Shown here: piece by piece, positions 7,708 through 15,013 of the stretch
Layout of the letters: the number at the start of each line of letters is the position of its first letter
How positions within the stretch are numbered: position 1 is the first letter of the stretch
Source: an uncultured Candidatus Saccharibacteria bacterium
GTDB taxonomy: Bacteria; Patescibacteriota; Saccharimonadia; Saccharimonadales; Saccharimonadaceae
Assembly (NCBI GenBank): GCA_946222675.1
Contig: CAMIMA010000001.1
Span: 372,001-436,000, forward strand
DNA: 64,000 bases
Reading direction: 5' to 3'
The notes under the pieces: model-generated
The model's database searches: none
The model's input: the letters and a program-made list of their open reading frames with translations, nothing else
What the model was told of the DNA's origin: nothing
Made by a program: the position numbers and the translations under genes

Positions 7708-9057
7708 ATGGAAGATATTATATCGCTATGTAAGCGTCGAGGGTTTATTTATCAGGGGTCAGATGTTTATGGCGGCCTCGCTGGCACTTGGGACTGGGGC
7801 CCGCTTGGTGTCGAATTGAAGCGTCGTGTAAAGGACTTATGGTGGCAATTTTTTGTTGACCATCATCGCGAGATTTATGGTGTAGATGCCGCTATTATTA
7901 TGAATCCTAAAGTATGGCAAGCGTCGGGACATGTCGCAACTTTTGCTGATCCATTGGTAGAAGATTTGGTTAATCATCGCCGTTATCGCGCCGACCACTT
8001 ATTGAAAGACGTTGGTATCTCGGCTGAGGGCTTAAGCAACGATGAAATTACCAAGTTGATTCGTGAGCACAATATAAAATCGCCGGATGGCAACGAATTA
8101 TCTGAAGTGCGTAGCTTTAATATGATGTTTAAGACGACGGTGGGACCAATTGATACAGCTGATGCAGTGGCCTATTTGAGGCCAGAGACTGCGCAGGGCA
8201 TTTTTACAAATTACCGCAATGTGGTGGATACGGTTTATCCTGATTTGCCATTTGGTTTAGCTCAACAAGGTAAGGCGTTCCGCAATGAGATTAGCCCACG
8301 TGATTTTATTTTTCGCTCGCGCGAGTTTGAACAGATGGAAATCGAGTATTTCGTGAAGCCGGATGAGTGGGAAAAGCATTTTGAGTCCCTATTAAAACTA
8401 GTACATGAATTTTTGGAACAGGTGATTGGTTTGCCGACAGATAGGATTCATGAGTACGAGGTGCCAGAAAACGACCGAGCGCATTATAGCCGTCGTACGG
8501 TTGACGTGGAGTTTGACTATCCGATTGGCTGTGAAGAGCTAATGGGGATTGCTTATCGTACGGATTTTGATTTGAAGAATATTGAGCGCGTAGCGAAGAA
8601 GTCGATGGAGTATCGCCCGAAGGATGGTAGCGATCCATTTGTGCCGCACGTCATTGAACCTTCGTTTGGCGTTGAACGCCTAGTTATGGCAATATTGAGC
8701 GCGTTTTATCAGCAAGATGAAGTTGGTGGTAGTAAGCGTAATGTGCTACGTTTGCCAAAGTTATTAGCGCCAGTATTAGTAACGGTATCGCCACTGTTGA
8801 AGAACAAGCCAGAATTAGTGGCTAAGGCTAAAGCGGTGTATGATGCACTTAATGACGCCTTCCCAGGCCGCGTAAACTGGGATGATAGCGGTAATATTGG
8901 TAAGCGATACCGCAAGGCTGATGAGATTGGCGTGCCGAGCTGCGTGGTGGTTGACTTTGATAGCTTGGACGACGATAGCGTAACAGTACGAAATCGCGAT
9001 ACCACTGAACAGGAACGGGTTAAAATCGCGGAGTTAGTTAATCATTTTAAGGATTAA
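7708..9057 (+). CDS. glyS: Glycyl-tRNA synthetase (single-chain, class II)
   Basis: Charges tRNA-Gly. At 449 residues it is the compact homodimeric type related to archaeal and eukaryotic enzymes, not the bacterial alpha2beta2 type. Visible are YGGLAGTWDWGPLG near the N-terminus, class II motif 2 (FRNEISPRDFIFRSREFEQMEIEYF), motif 3 (FGVERLVMAIL) and a C-terminal anticodon-binding domain. A TGCTATAAT extended -10 box ends six bases before the ATG and there is no Shine-Dalgarno sequence, so the message is probably leaderless. Confidence 0.97.
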   Translation: MEDIISLCKRRGFIYQGSDVYGGLAGTWDWGPLGVELKRRVKDLWWQFFVDHHREIYGVDAAIIMNPKVWQASGHVATFADPLVEDLVNHRRYRADHLLKDVGISAEGLSNDEITKLIREHNIKSPDGNELSEVRSFNMMFKTTVGPIDTADAVAYLRPETAQGIFTNYRNVVDTVYPDLPFGLAQQGKAFRNEISPRDFIFRSREFEQMEIEYFVKPDEWEKHFESLLKLVHEFLEQVIGLPTDRIHEYEVPENDRAHYSRRTVDVEFDYPIGCEELMGIAYRTDFDLKNIERVAKKSMEYRPKDGSDPFVPHVIEPSFGVERLVMAILSAFYQQDEVGGSKRNVLRLPKLLAPVLVTVSPLLKNKPELVAKAKAVYDALNDAFPGRVNWDDSGNIGKRYRKADEIGVPSCVVVDFDSLDDDSVTVRNRDTTEQERVKIAELVNHFKD

Positions 9058-9135
9058 TTCATAACTAAGTAGCCGTGGAGTTATTTATATTGGTGGCGTT
9101 TTGGGGCGTATCATAAGCGAGGTAGATAATTGTAT
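9058..9135. other. Spacer after glyS
   Basis: No gene, hairpin terminator or promoter that I can support. It separates glyS from the candidate RNA gene that follows. Confidence 0.5.
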
Positions 9136-9164
9136 TTGACTAAAATAGTAAAGTGTGGTAATGT
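9136..9164 (+). promoter_or_regulatory. Promoter of the candidate ncRNA
   Basis: TTGACT (9136-9141), a 17-bp spacer, and TAATGT (9159-9164) with a TG extension. It is one of the few promoters in the window with a near-consensus -35 box. The predicted start of transcription is about 9171. Confidence 0.65.
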
Positions 9165-9170
9165 GTAGAT

Positions 9171-9449
9171 GTCTCAATTCCTATTCTAGGTGTGAGATGT
9201 AAAAGTGAAAACAATTTAGCCTGCAATGGCGCAGGCTAATCTACTTAGTAGCAAGCACTCTCCAAACTGTAGGCATGTGCTATTATACCCGATTGGCTGA
9301 GTCTCCTCCACGTCACTCCAAGGATTGATTCGCTAATTGCGCTACTATGATTATTTTTGCGTGAGTCGTTCACGATTCGTCCTCACAGCAAAAATATTTT
9401 AAGGTATATTCCCCTCTCTAATGGAGCTCTAGAGAGGGCTTTTCTTTTT
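9171..9449 (+). ncRNA. Unidentified structured RNA, about 280 nt
   Basis: This gene-free stretch lies between a consensus-like promoter and a strong terminator and has no convincing open frame. Visible structure: a 5' hairpin (TCTCA/TGAGA closing CCTA/TAGG, about 9172-9197), a perfect 9-bp hairpin (TTAGCCTGC/GCAGGCTAA, 9216-9239), a long-range 7-bp pairing (TAGTAGC near 9246 with GCTACTA near 9340), a long hairpin (TATTTTTGCGTGAG/CTCAC-GCAAAAATA, 9352-9396), and the terminator stem. I looked for the signatures of RNase P RNA, tmRNA and SRP RNA and did not find them. The segment near 9303 contains CTCCTCC, complementary to Shine-Dalgarno sequences. Function unknown; a 6S-like role is possible but unproven. 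Confidence 0.55.
9412..9449 (+). terminator. Strong rho-independent terminator
   Basis: A 9-bp stem (CCCTCTCTA/TAGAGAGGG) with a 9-base loop is followed by CTTTTCTTTTT. It ends the candidate RNA gene and could also stop read-through from glyS. Confidence 0.88.
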
Positions 9450-9483
9450 AGAATATTTGAACGCGAAAGATGCTAATTTACTA

Positions 9484-9512
9484 TTGCGTTATTGGATAAT
9501 GTAGAGTAAAAT
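9484..9512 (+). promoter_or_regulatory. Promoter of rpsP
   Basis: TTGCGT (9484-9489), a 17-bp spacer and TAAAAT (9507-9512). It gives a leader of about 40 nt that contains the GAGGAAG Shine-Dalgarno sequence. Confidence 0.6.
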
Positions 9513-9557
9513 AATACTTAAGCCGTCATTAATAATTAAAAGGACGAAGAGGAAGAG

Positions 9558-9899
9558 ATGTTAACGATTCGTTTACAACGATTAGGTAAGGCGCATTATG
9601 CAACTTACCGTATTGTAGTACAAGATTCACACAGCCATCCAACTAGCGGTAAGGTTGTGAGCTATTTAGGCTCTTACAACCCGCACACTAAGGCTGTTGA
9701 ATTAAACAAGGATGATGCTAACAAGTTTCTATCAAATGGTGCGCAGCCAACTACTCGCGTTGCCGCTCTGTTTGAGAAGGAAGGCGTTGCATTGCCAAGC
9801 TGGGTAAAGAAGTTTAGTGCTGTACAGAAAGGTGCTATTCGTAACCCAGAAAAGCTACGCAAGAACCAGCCAAAAGAAGCTGAAGTCGCCGAAGCTTAG
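9558..9899 (+). CDS. rpsP: Small ribosomal subunit protein bS16
   Basis: A 113-residue 30S protein. It has the family N-terminus MLTIRLQRLGKAHYATYRIVV, the SYLGSYNP segment and WVKKFSAV-like basic helices, with a short charged tail (KEAEVAEA). It has a Shine-Dalgarno-led start. It opens an rpsP-khpA-trmD arrangement common in bacteria, but rimM is missing here and rplS lies almost 50 kb away. Confidence 0.97.
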   Translation: MLTIRLQRLGKAHYATYRIVVQDSHSHPTSGKVVSYLGSYNPHTKAVELNKDDANKFLSNGAQPTTRVAALFEKEGVALPSWVKKFSAVQKGAIRNPEKLRKNQPKEAEVAEA

Positions 9900-9907
9900 T
9901 GAAAATC

Positions 9908-9952
9908 TGCCACTCGCCGAGTAAGTAGCTCGATGGGTGGCTAAATTGTTTT
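9908..9952 (+). terminator. Hairpin after rpsP
   Basis: GCCACTC/GGGTGGC, an internal mismatch and CGAG/CTCG form a stem of about 11 bp. A broken T tract (TAAATTGTTTT) follows. It is a weak terminator that may allow read-through into the KH gene, which has its own TATAAT at 9955-9960. Confidence 0.6.
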
Positions 9953-9985
9953 AATATAATACTAATCAACGAAAGGAGGGTGGGT

Positions 9986-10348
9986 ATGATAGAGAAAGAC
10001 TTTATCAAATATATTGCCGAACAAATTGTCGATAAGCCAAATAGCGTAAAAGTTGATCACACTACTGACGAGAATGGTGTTTTACTGAAACTATGGGTTG
10101 ATAAGGGTGATTTAGGCCGTATTATAGGCTCACATGGCGATACTGCTGCCGCGTTACGTAATTTGCTACGTGCGTTGGGTACTAAGAATAATGAACATTA
10201 TTATTTAAAAATTGTTGATACCGATAAAGAACCAGCTCAGGCAAGCGATGCTGTGGAAAACACCTCCTCTGAAAATGTGGAAAACACTGATGACCGCTTA
10301 AAAAATCTCAAAAAGGGTATTGCGGAAATCAACGATCTTGATATATAA
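9986..10348 (+). CDS. khpA: KH-domain RNA-binding protein (KhpA-like)
   Basis: A 120-residue protein. Residues 1-75 form a KH domain with GRIIGSHGDTAAALRNLLRA as its GxxG helix pair, the arrangement seen in KhpA, a small RNA-binding protein that works with KhpB in other bacteria. The C-terminal 45 residues are acidic and low in complexity, an extension beyond the usual length of about 75-80. AAGGAGGG supports ATG 9986 over the in-frame GTG at 9980. Its position between rpsP and trmD matches that of khpA in many genomes. Confidence 0.85.
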   Translation: MIEKDFIKYIAEQIVDKPNSVKVDHTTDENGVLLKLWVDKGDLGRIIGSHGDTAAALRNLLRALGTKNNEHYYLKIVDTDKEPAQASDAVENTSSENVENTDDRLKNLKKGIAEINDLDI

Positions 10349-10408
10349 TTATATCAGTTCGAAGTTGTGCGCGAACTAAATAAAATAAATGCGAGATTTA
10401 TTTGTGCC

Positions 10409-10442
10409 TGAAAGACGTCCTTGATAGAGGGGCGTCTTTTTG
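10409..10442 (+). terminator. Terminator between the KH gene and trmD
   Basis: A stem of AAAGACG.CC with GGGGCGTCTTT and a short loop is followed by TTTT. The trmD -10 box begins ten bases later. Confidence 0.8.
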
Positions 10443-10464
10443 GTTGTATGCTATAATTTTAGTA

Positions 10465-11115
10465 GTGAAAAGATTTTTAGTTATTACGTTATTCCCCGAA
10501 ATTGTTGAGCCAGTATTGAATTCATCAATGATGTGGAAGGCACAGAAAGATGGTAAAGCGGAGTTTCAATTACTTAATTTGCGCGATTTTGGTGTGGGGC
10601 CGCGCCATCAAGTGGATGACAAACCATTTGGCGGTGGTGCGGGTATGCTACTAATGATTGAGCCGTTAAGTAAGGCGATAACGCGCGCTAAAGAGATGTT
10701 ACCTGGCGCTAAAGTATTATTAATGTCGCCAACCCCAAATATTTGGTGTCAAAAGAAGGCACAAGAGTTTGCTGATAGCGAGGATAACTATATAATCGTC
10801 TGTGGTCGTTACGAGGGCTTTGATGCGCGCGTAGAGGCGTTGATTGATGAAAAGATATCGATTGGTCGCTATGTCTTGACGGGTGGTGAATTGCCAGCAT
10901 TGTCGATTATCGATTCGGTAGTGCGTTTATTGCCTGGTGTATTAGGTGGTGGCGCTGAAGCTACAGCATTAGAAAGCTACTCTGACGAAGCAGAATTTGA
11001 ATATCCGCAATACACTCGCCCAGAAGTATTTGAGGGGCAAGCAGTGCCAAAAGTGTTATTATCGGGCGACCACGCTAAAGTATTAGCTTGGCGTCGCGAA
11101 CACGAAGTAAAATAG
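10465..11115 (+). CDS. trmD: tRNA (guanine37-N1)-methyltransferase
   Basis: SPOUT-family enzyme that methylates G37 of tRNAs and prevents frameshifting. Conserved features: VITLFPEIVEPV at the N-terminus, the RHQVDDKPFGGGAGM substrate segment, CGRYEGFDARVE, and the trefoil-knot SAM site with IGRYVLTGGELPA. The open frame begins at 10402, but homology starts at KRFLVITLF. A TGCTATAAT box (10452-10457) ends seven bases before GTG 10465, so a leaderless GTG start giving 216 residues is preferred. Confidence 0.96.
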   Translation: MKRFLVITLFPEIVEPVLNSSMMWKAQKDGKAEFQLLNLRDFGVGPRHQVDDKPFGGGAGMLLMIEPLSKAITRAKEMLPGAKVLLMSPTPNIWCQKKAQEFADSEDNYIIVCGRYEGFDARVEALIDEKISIGRYVLTGGELPALSIIDSVVRLLPGVLGGGAEATALESYSDEAEFEYPQYTRPEVFEGQAVPKVLLSGDHAKVLAWRREHEVK

Positions 11116-11132
11116 GTAATTTAATTAAATAA

Positions 11133-11165
11133 AAAATAGGGCACCATATGAGTGCTCTATTTTTA
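11133..11165 (+). terminator. Terminator of trmD
   Basis: AAAAATAG.GCAC pairs with GTGC.CTATTTTT around a 7-base loop, giving a T-rich 3' arm. It could work on both strands. Confidence 0.8.
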
Positions 11166-11282
11166 ATACAAAGAAGAGCCGGCAAGAGGTAGTGGCCGGC
11201 TCAAAAGAGGTGTGTGGTGGAGACAAAAGCAAAAATTCGCTCTAGAACTATTTGTTTCAAGTTTTTGTTTGAACTTTTGCTT
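11165..11282 (-). ncRNA. Candidate small RNA, about 118 nt
   Basis: In the 230-bp gap between convergent trmD and copA, the minus strand has TTGCAA-17 bp-TAATAT (11289-11317), then a non-coding stretch ending in a perfect 8-bp GC hairpin (GAGCCGGC/GCCGGCTC, 11176-11202) and TTCTTTGT. A 5' fold is possible (AAGCAAAAGTTC with GAATTTTTGCTT). Two single-stranded CCTCT segments, one of them in the terminator loop, are complementary to Shine-Dalgarno-type GAGG sequences. No protein of useful length is encoded. Role unknown. Confidence 0.45.
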
Positions 11283-11288
11283 GTTATT

Positions 11289-11317
11289 ATATTAACACAT
11301 GCACTATACGGTTGCAA
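11289..11317 (-). promoter_or_regulatory. Promoter of the minus-strand candidate RNA
   Basis: TTGCAA (11312-11317), exactly 17 bp, then TAATAT (11289-11294) on the minus strand. An overlapping TATAAT shifts the -10 box by three bases. Confidence 0.5.
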
Positions 11318-11345
11318 TAGTATTTTGCACTTTTTACAACATTTT

Positions 11346-13436
11346 TTAATGGATCACGATTAACAGGTAGATGGCTGAAAATAGGATAAATAACGTAATA
11401 GGTGCAATTGCGGCAATTGCGTCGCGTTTACCAAGTCTAATAGTGCGTAGAGTGGCGGAATTAACTACGACAGCAATAGACGATAGCGCCATAATTAGGC
11501 TGGCTAGCTCAGGATGCATTTGCACGCCAAACATCGCCAGCGCGCCGGCTGCAATTGGCATACTAATTAGGTTGTAAAAAATAGCAAAAAAGATGTTTTG
11601 GTAAGCTTTGTTGTTAGTAGCTTTAGCTAGGTGGATTATGTGGCAGATATCAATCGGATCGCCCGAGGCAAGCACGATTTCGCCCGCTTCAATTGCAATA
11701 TCGGCACCAGTACCGATGGCAAGTCCGACATCAGCGGCAGCGATTGCAGGTGCATCATTGACACCATCGCCTAGCATGGCGACTCGCTTTCCTTCGCGCT
11801 GCAGCTTAGCAACGGTATTAACTTTGCCTTCTGGTGTAACATGAGAGATTACCTTCTTGATGCCAAGTCGGCTGGCTATGGCTTTGGCAGTTTCCGAATT
11901 GTCGCCTGACAACAAATAGGTATCGATGCCCATTTTATGGAGGGTGCGAATAGTATGCGCTGCTGTTGGTTTTGGTCGATCAGAAATGGCGAAATATGCT
12001 ATTAGTTCAGTGGCGGTTGATAGATAACAGACATGCTTGCCTGATTTATGCAGCCTAGTTGTGTCAGGTATCTCACCCTTTAAGTGCTTGAGGGCTAAAT
12101 TTGCGTTGCCAATAAAATATTTCTTGCCGTCAATTTTACCACTAATACCTTGGCCAGCAATATCCTTAATGCCTGAGACAGGTAGCAGCTTAATTCTGCC
12201 ATGAGTTGCGCGGTTAACGATGGCTTGACCTAGGGCATAGCTACTGTCTCTTTCGAGGCTAGCGGCGATTTGGAGAGCCTCGCGATTGGTGCCTTGAAGG
12301 GCTACGATATCAGTTACGGCCGGTTTCCCCTCGGTTAATGTGCCAGTTTTATCGAAAATGATGGTATCAACTTTGGCTAATTTCTGTAGAGACAGAGCGT
12401 TTCTAACAAAGATATTAAGTTTAGCGGCGCGGTCGATGCCGATAGTCAAGGCTGTGGGCACGGCAAGCCCAAAAGCGCATGGGCAGGCAATCATCAAGAC
12501 TGAGATAAATGCGATGAGTGCCGCAGACAACGATGAGTTAAAGATGTAGAACCAGATTGCGAAGGTAGTCAGTGCAAATGCAATAATGAATGGTACAAAA
12601 ATAGTAGCGATGCGGTCGGAGATGTTGGTAGTATTTTTGTGGGTAGCGCGAGCACTCTGCATGACATTAACGATACGCGATAACACACTGTCGCTCTCAC
12701 TAGCACTGGCGATGATTTCAATTTGCCCATGTCCATTAATAGTTCCACCTACTACTGAGTCGCCTAATTTTTTATCAATGGTAATACTTTCACCGGTAAT
12801 CATTGATTCGTCTACACTGGTAGTGCCACGCGCGATAACACCGTCGGCCGGAATAGTCTCATTTGGCAATACCAAAATACGGTCGCCAGGTTGAATGCGA
12901 CGTGCTGGGATGTCGGAATGATTGCCACTGTTGATTAAATGTGCGCGGCGCGGGCGGAGCCGCAATAACTTACGAACGCTTTGGCTAGTGTAGTGTGTAG
13001 CGCGAGCTTCAACGTATTTGCCGAGCGTAACAAAAAGAAAGAGGAATACTACAGTTTCAAAATAGAGGTGAGGGGTAGTAAATGAGTAATCCATTAGAAT
13101 GCTGCGTTGCGCTACGATGTAAGCGAGATACGATACCCAAGAATAGACATATGCAGTGGCGGTGCCAATAAAGATAATACTATCCATATTAAATAGGCGA
13201 TTTTTTAGTCCACGAATCATATTGTGAAAGAAACTTGAGCCAAGGTAGACTATGGCAACGGTAGCAATTACAAATGACACTGGGGCAGTATATGGTTTAA
13301 GCTCTCGGGCAAGCGGTATGTTGCTGCCGAACAAATCAACCATTAAGAAATAGACGAATGGAATCGTCAATATAGCGGCTAAGATTAGCCGGTCGCGCCA
13401 GAGCTTGACACTACTAATTCTAACGTTATTAGACAT
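11346..13436 (-). CDS. copA: Copper-type P1B ATPase
   Basis: Heavy-metal exporting ATPase, 696 residues. It has the membrane metal site CPC (ACPCAFGLAVPTAL), actuator TGES (MITGESIT), phosphorylation site DKTGTLTEGKP and GDGVNDAPAIAAADVG. The last membrane helices carry YN and MxxSS residues (FYNLISMP, MALSSIAVV), which fits the Cu(I) group P1B-1. No N-terminal heavy-metal-binding domain is present. A TTG lies upstream at 13451, but the GAGGGGG ribosome site fits ATG 13436. The -10 box TATAAT is at 13464-13469. No copper chaperone or regulator is adjacent. Confidence 0.93.
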   Translation of the reverse strand: MSNNVRISSVKLWRDRLILAAILTIPFVYFLMVDLFGSNIPLARELKPYTAPVSFVIATVAIVYLGSSFFHNMIRGLKNRLFNMDSIIFIGTATAYVYSWVSYLAYIVAQRSILMDYSFTTPHLYFETVVFLFLFVTLGKYVEARATHYTSQSVRKLLRLRPRRAHLINSGNHSDIPARRIQPGDRILVLPNETIPADGVIARGTTSVDESMITGESITIDKKLGDSVVGGTINGHGQIEIIASASESDSVLSRIVNVMQSARATHKNTTNISDRIATIFVPFIIAFALTTFAIWFYIFNSSLSAALIAFISVLMIACPCAFGLAVPTALTIGIDRAAKLNIFVRNALSLQKLAKVDTIIFDKTGTLTEGKPAVTDIVALQGTNREALQIAASLERDSSYALGQAIVNRATHGRIKLLPVSGIKDIAGQGISGKIDGKKYFIGNANLALKHLKGEIPDTTRLHKSGKHVCYLSTATELIAYFAISDRPKPTAAHTIRTLHKMGIDTYLLSGDNSETAKAIASRLGIKKVISHVTPEGKVNTVAKLQREGKRVAMLGDGVNDAPAIAAADVGLAIGTGADIAIEAGEIVLASGDPIDICHIIHLAKATNNKAYQNIFFAIFYNLISMPIAAGALAMFGVQMHPELASLIMALSSIAVVVNSATLRTIRLGKRDAIAAIAPITLFILFSAIYLLIVIH

Positions 13437-13495
13437 AAACCCCCTCTTCAATAACTATATCTAATTATACTATATTATGCTAAATAATGCTAATG

Positions 13496-14305
13496 CTAAA
13501 AAACTTTGATACCAATACAGACGACAACGATAATTGCGGCAAGGATGACGCGGTAATAGCCAAAGGCTTTGACGCCACGCCTTGAGAGATAATTTAGTAG
13601 GAATTTAATGGCGGCCATGCCGAAGATGAAGGCGGCGATATTACCTAGCAATACTATAGGCCAAGCTTGAATCAGATAACTGTGATCGCCGACAACTAAT
13701 TTTGCAACGAGGGCTAGCATGACTGGCAAAGAAGCCATAAATGAATATTCAGCAGCAGCTTTTGAGTTTAGCCCCATAAATTTGCCGGCGATAATGGTAG
13801 AGCCAGAGCGAGATACCCCCGGAATTAGTGCGCAGCATTGTGCTAGGCCAATAACGAGAGCGCGTAGTGGAGTTAGCTCATGTCCGTCGGCAACACTCGA
13901 TTTATGTGGTAATTTATCGAGAATTATCATCAAGATGCCTATTAGCCCCATGGCAATTGCTACTACTGTAGCAGAAGTAAAGAAGTCAGAATGCTCAATT
14001 AATTTGTGGAGAATTAGTCCTACCAGACAAACCGGGAAGGCGGTAATAATAAGGTTGCGAAATAGTTTGTAGTCGCGCTTAACGAATACTTGCCGAAATA
14101 GGTCGGCGATGCGATGGCGGAAGAAGATAATTAGTGCTAGGACGGTACCAAAATCGAGTGCTTGCACCAAAAGATGGAGATTATTGTGGCCACGAAAAAC
14201 GTCGCCTAGTACAACAAGATGCCCTGATGATGATACTGGGATGAATTCAGTTAAGCCTTGGACGGCGCCGAGGATAAGTGTTTCGATGAATGTTAAAATG
14301 TCCAT
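13496..14305 (-). CDS. uppP: Undecaprenyl-diphosphatase (BacA/UppP)
   Basis: Membrane enzyme that recycles the undecaprenyl carrier lipid for cell-wall synthesis. The 269-residue polytopic protein has both signature motifs: GAVQGLTEFIPVSSSGHLV near the N-terminus and PGVSRSGSTI in the middle. Its ATG overlaps the stop of the upstream DUF308 gene (TAATG), so the two are co-transcribed; GGAG precedes the start. Confidence 0.96.
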   Translation of the reverse strand: MDILTFIETLILGAVQGLTEFIPVSSSGHLVVLGDVFRGHNNLHLLVQALDFGTVLALIIFFRHRIADLFRQVFVKRDYKLFRNLIITAFPVCLVGLILHKLIEHSDFFTSATVVAIAMGLIGILMIILDKLPHKSSVADGHELTPLRALVIGLAQCCALIPGVSRSGSTIIAGKFMGLNSKAAAEYSFMASLPVMLALVAKLVVGDHSYLIQAWPIVLLGNIAAFIFGMAAIKFLLNYLSRRGVKAFGYYRVILAAIIVVVCIGIKVF

Positions 14306-14946
14306 TATTTACTCCGGTGTGACTTTAGTGGTTTAACTTCGGCTTCGATTGCGTTAGCTGCGCGTGGGTTGGTACTAGTAATATGATTGATGATTTGGTG
14401 AGCGGCGCGGCGCATTTGGCACAGATAGTAGGTCGATAAAACGCCATGCGCGAAGATATAAGCGCCGATTAACCAGAGCATAGTGCTGGCAGTTAATTGA
14501 GGTAGAAATAGTGCAGCAAAACCAAAGATTAACCCAGCAATACCGAGGATTAACATATTGACGCGGTGTTGCCCTGGGGCTGCGTAACTAGCGGCGACAA
14601 GGTCGAAGAATGATTGTAGAATAATAAATACGGCCAGTAGAATACCAATAGCGACATGCATAATCGATGGGGCAATAATAATATATATGCCGCCGACAAT
14701 GCCAATAATTGACCAGAATGATGACAGCCACCAGAGTGGGCGGAGTTTGATTTGGTTAATACTACGCGCCAAACTAACTACTGAGGCAGCTATAGTGCAA
14801 GCTGATATTATGTAAATAAAGATATTTAGGACGTAGCCTGGCCAAAGCAAAATTGCTCCGCCAAACAGAATACTAATTATACCGCTGGCTAGTGCTAGCC
14901 ACCAGATGCTATCGAGGGTATTGCCGAGTTGTTTGAATGATATCAT
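14305..14946 (-). CDS. HdeD/DUF308-like membrane protein
   Basis: A 213-residue protein with about six hydrophobic helices, including repeated segments such as WWLALASGIISILFGGAILLWPG, which is typical of the DUF308/HdeD family. The C-terminus is basic and cytoplasmic. The family has acid-stress links in enteric bacteria, but the role here is unknown. It has an AAGGA Shine-Dalgarno sequence and a TAAAAT box upstream, and is coupled to uppP. Confidence 0.78.
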   Translation of the reverse strand: MISFKQLGNTLDSIWWLALASGIISILFGGAILLWPGYVLNIFIYIISACTIAASVVSLARSINQIKLRPLWWLSSFWSIIGIVGGIYIIIAPSIMHVAIGILLAVFIILQSFFDLVAASYAAPGQHRVNMLILGIAGLIFGFAALFLPQLTASTMLWLIGAYIFAHGVLSTYYLCQMRRAAHQIINHITSTNPRAANAIEAEVKPLKSHRSK

Positions 14947-15013
14947 AAAATTCCTTATATCTATTTTAGCGCTTAAGCCATAATAATGCCATAGGTATGC
15001 TAAAATATGTTAT

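Noticed and set aside
7637..7819. Plus-strand frame across the recO-glyS junction
   Set aside because: It overlaps two well-supported genes in another frame and has no conserved sequence.
9171..9449. Assigning the glyS-rpsP spacer to RNase P RNA, tmRNA or SRP RNA
   Set aside because: None of the diagnostic motifs (GAGGAAAGUCC, the tRNA-like T arm with CCA end, or the GGAAGCAGCC SRP loop) is visible on either strand.
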